In this document: positions 48,743-50,750 of the stretch, one piece after another
Layout of the letters: each line of letters opens with the position of its first letter
How positions within the stretch are numbered: the stretch's first letter is position 1
Assembly (NCBI GenBank): GCA_020161295.1
Contig: JAIUOA010000017.1
Span: 1 to 50,750 of the forward strand
Length of the DNA: 50,750 nt
Source: Bacillota bacterium
GTDB lineage: Bacteria > Bacillota > Clostridia > Peptostreptococcales > Acidaminobacteraceae
Direction: 5' to 3'
The notes under the pieces: model-generated
Databases searched by the model: none
The model's input: the letters and a program-made list of their open reading frames with translations, nothing else
Told to the model about the DNA's origin: nothing
Position numbers and translations under genes: made by a program

Positions 48743-50101
48743 ATGTTCATCGGTAGAAAAAAAGAACTTCAGATGATCGAAAGGAAAATAGATTCTACCC
48801 GTTTTGAGTTTGGAATCATTTATGGTAGACGACGCATCGGCAAAACAAGGCTTCTTCAAGAAGTGGTTAGCAAACATAATGCCATCTATTATGTAGCTAA
48901 TGAAATGGGACTAGACTATAACTTGGTACAGTTTGGTAAGGTTGTCGCTGCCCACTTTGATGAACCGATTGCATTTTCAGATTTCGAAAGTATATTTAAA
49001 TATCTCGCAAAGCGTAGTCAAGAGCGAACGCTGACGGTTATTTTCGATGAATTTACCTACCTGATGGCATCAAATGCAGACGTTCTTTCTGTGTTTCAGA
49101 ATATCATCGATCAATTTTTGATAGAGTCAAATATCAAATTCATCCTTTCGGGGAGTCATGTCGGGATGGTTGAGGAAGCACTTGCTTATAAAAAACCACT
49201 CTATGGAAGAGCTACCTTTAAGCTTAAGCTCGAACCATTTGATTACTATGAAGCCTCAAGCTTCTATCCAGCCATGAGTAGTGAAGATAAAGTGAGATTA
49301 TATAGCATTTTTGGTGGTGTACCCTATTATGCAAGTAAAATAGATGATTCTAAAAGTGTTAAACAAAATGTGATGGATTTGATTATAGATGAGGGCGCTA
49401 TCTTCGAGGACGAAATCATGTTCTTTTTAAGCCAAGAGGTGAGAAGTGTGTCAACCTATGGCCGTATACTTAATGCGATCGCCTCGGGTGCAACGCGGCT
49501 TAACGAAATTGCTTCAAAAAGTGGCACTGCCAATACGGGCACAACTTCAAAGTATTTAGATGTTTTGATGATGCTCGGTATCGTCGAGAAGGAAACTTGT
49601 TTCGGTGAAAAATCAAATTCAAAGAAAACGCTTTATAAGATTAAAGATCAGCTTTTTAAGTTTCATTATTCTTTTATAGAGAAGAATCGGTCGAGAAAGG
49701 TAATCATGGAAAGTGATCATTTCTTTGATACCCTAATCGCACCTCACTTGGATTCGTTTGTTTCCTTTGAGTTCGAGAATATTTGCAAACGGTACCTAAC
49801 GATAATCAATGCCTCTAGGATGGAGGAGATTGGGCGATTTTGGTATAATGACGCAAAGAAGCATCTCGATATAGAGATTGACATCGTCATGAAAACTCTG
49901 GAACAGCTCGTAGTCTTCGAGTGTAAATGGACCAATACGCCGATCAATAAACGAGTGCTTGATGAACTAGAGGACAAGGGTGTCTATATTAAAGCAAATG
50001 CTTTAGGTTTCTTTTCAAAGAGTGGATATACAGAATCTCTAGAGAAAGCAGACGCCTTGCTCTATACTGTGGATGATTTATATTTTGAAAATAATAAATA
50101 A
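48743..50101 (+). CDS. AAA ATPase with DUF234 nuclease-like domain
   Basis: A 452-residue protein: Walker A IYGRRRIGKTRLLQEV near 27-42, Walker B TLTVIFDEFTYLM near 95-107, then sensor LSGSHVGMVEE. A winged-helix section follows (LNAIASGATRLNEIASKSGT). The C-terminal DUF234 domain has a PD-(D/E)xK-like core (LDIEIDIVMKTLEQLVVFEC, then K). These STAND-like archaeal-type ATPases are common in Clostridia; the role is unproven. TAGGAGGTTTT precedes the ATG. The flavin reductase-like gene follows within 21 bp. Confidence 0.86.
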   Translation: MFIGRKKELQMIERKIDSTRFEFGIIYGRRRIGKTRLLQEVVSKHNAIYYVANEMGLDYNLVQFGKVVAAHFDEPIAFSDFESIFKYLAKRSQERTLTVIFDEFTYLMASNADVLSVFQNIIDQFLIESNIKFILSGSHVGMVEEALAYKKPLYGRATFKLKLEPFDYYEASSFYPAMSSEDKVRLYSIFGGVPYYASKIDDSKSVKQNVMDLIIDEGAIFEDEIMFFLSQEVRSVSTYGRILNAIASGATRLNEIASKSGTANTGTTSKYLDVLMMLGIVEKETCFGEKSNSKKTLYKIKDQLFKFHYSFIEKNRSRKVIMESDHFFDTLIAPHLDSFVSFEFENICKRYLTIINASRMEEIGRFWYNDAKKHLDIEIDIVMKTLEQLVVFECKWTNTPINKRVLDELEDKGVYIKANALGFFSKSGYTESLEKADALLYTVDDLYFENNK

Positions 50102-50121
50102 TGAATAATGCGAGGATATCT

Positions 50122-50628
50122 ATGAGAAAAGTGAACTTTCAAGAGCTATCGATGGATTATTTAACCCAGCTTGTAAAGGGGGCGTTTTTAACGGTTAAGC
50201 ACGGAGAAAGGGTCAACACTATGACCATCGGGTGGAGTACCCTAGGGTATATGTGGAACAGACCGGTCATGATGGTGCCTGTACGCTTCTCCAGATATAC
50301 GCATGAGCTTATTCATGAAGCGCAGTCGTTTACAGTGAGTGTGCCGATTCATAAAGATTTGAAAAAAGCGCTGGCACTGTGCGGGACCAAATCAGGTAGA
50401 GAGATGGATAAGATCAGTGCGTGTGGTCTTACATTGGCGTTAGCGCAATCGGAAGCGATCGCATCTCCGATCATAGCGGACTGTGAGCTACAAATCGAGT
50501 GCAAAATCGTCTATAGGCAGGCGATGGACCTGACGCTACTAGATGAGCAGATTATTAAGACGCATTATGCAAGTGGTGATGAACATGTCTTATATTATGG
50601 CGAGATCGTCAGTGCGTATTATAGGTAG
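50122..50628 (+). CDS. Flavin reductase-like FMN-binding protein
   Basis: 168 residues from ATG 50122 (GCGAGGA upstream); an earlier ATG at 50101 overlaps the preceding stop and would add seven residues. The FMN split-barrel pattern is seen as GAFLTVKHGERVNTMTIGWS, MWNRPVMMVPVRFSRYTHEL and QSFTVSVPIHKDLKKALALCGTKSGR (split at position 20 in the source), with CELQIECKIVYRQ near the end. The last two features are typical of the flavin reductase/NimA-like group. Probably binds FMN; substrate unknown. Confidence 0.8.
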   Translation: MRKVNFQELSMDYLTQLVKGAFLTVKHGERVNTMTIGWSTLGYMWNRPVMMVPVRFSRYTHELIHEAQSFTVSVPIHKDLKKALALCGTKSGREMDKISACGLTLALAQSEAIASPIIADCELQIECKIVYRQAMDLTLLDEQIIKTHYASGDEHVLYYGEIVSAYYR

Positions 50629-50750
50629 TGTCAAATAACCTATGAAAAAAGGTTTTAAAAAAAATCAGCGTTTTCTTGTGAGTCAAAGGTTGATTAAGAC
50701 CATTTGATTATGGATGAATGCAGAATTCACCCTTGGTTGACTCAGAAATG
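50629..50750. other. Intergenic end of the window
   Basis: AACCT ... AGGTTTT (50637-50656) may form a weak terminator after the flavin reductase-like gene. No gene is visible in the remaining about 90 bases. Confidence 0.4.

Overview
The window looks like chromosomal DNA of a low-GC, Gram-positive anaerobe of the Clostridia (Bacillota). Pointers are strong GGAGG ribosome binding sites, an S-layer (SLH) protein, a PocR/AraC-controlled glycerol dehydrogenase and dihydroxyacetone kinase operon, CPBP and DUF4386 membrane proteins, and several AAA ATPases with DUF4143 or DUF234 tails. I cannot name the genus.

Region 1 (1-11452) is an AT-rich defence island. It opens with the end of an IS3-family element that has cut the front off a UvrD-like helicase gene. 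Five tightly packed or overlapping genes follow: a DrmA-like helicase, a DrmB-like DUF1998 protein, a NERD-nuclease/helicase fusion, a Dam-type adenine methyltransferase and a large DGQHR (DndB-like) protein with a C-terminal Swt1-like HEPN domain. DrmA plus DrmB is the core of DISARM. The partners here differ from those of the described DISARM classes, so this is the best candidate for an undescribed anti-phage system.

Region 2 (about 11.5-19.5 kb, and again 26-36 kb) is a mosaic of small genes, broken genes and two repeat families. Repeat A is a 111-bp element whose ends form an imperfect inverted repeat. Repeat B is a stretch of up to about 62 bp ending in a conserved 20-base core, GGCGAGGGGATTGGCACAAC. 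Unrelated sequence begins directly after the core, and all copies lie on the plus strand. Near-identical gene blocks (a NYN/PIN nuclease; a two-gene membrane-protein block) recur in a different order at 11.8-15.2 kb and 28.2-29.7 kb. Several genes survive only as about 20-codon start stubs. This resembles a cassette array, but no integrase is present.

Region 3 (19.6-26.0 kb) is a minus-strand metabolic island: a PocR-type AraC regulator, gldA, dhaK, dhaL and a membrane-anchored alpha/beta hydrolase, with a broken histidine kinase upstream of the regulator. An IS110-family element (about 26.05-27.83 kb) sits inside a copy of repeat A.

Region 4 (29.9-50.6 kb) holds AAA ATPases (one interrupted by a stop codon), two lipoproteins, a GNAT acetyltransferase, a Fic protein behind a striking palindromic operator, an AlkZ/YcaQ-like protein, small membrane proteins, an SLH protein, a GH5-like hydrolase lacking its acid/base residue, a Phd-Uma2 fusion, a split AraC/GyrI pair, a Crp/Fnr regulator, decayed GH5, DUF5692 and TetR genes, a DUF234 ATPase and a flavin reductase-like protein. 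No rRNA, tRNA or CRISPR array was seen.
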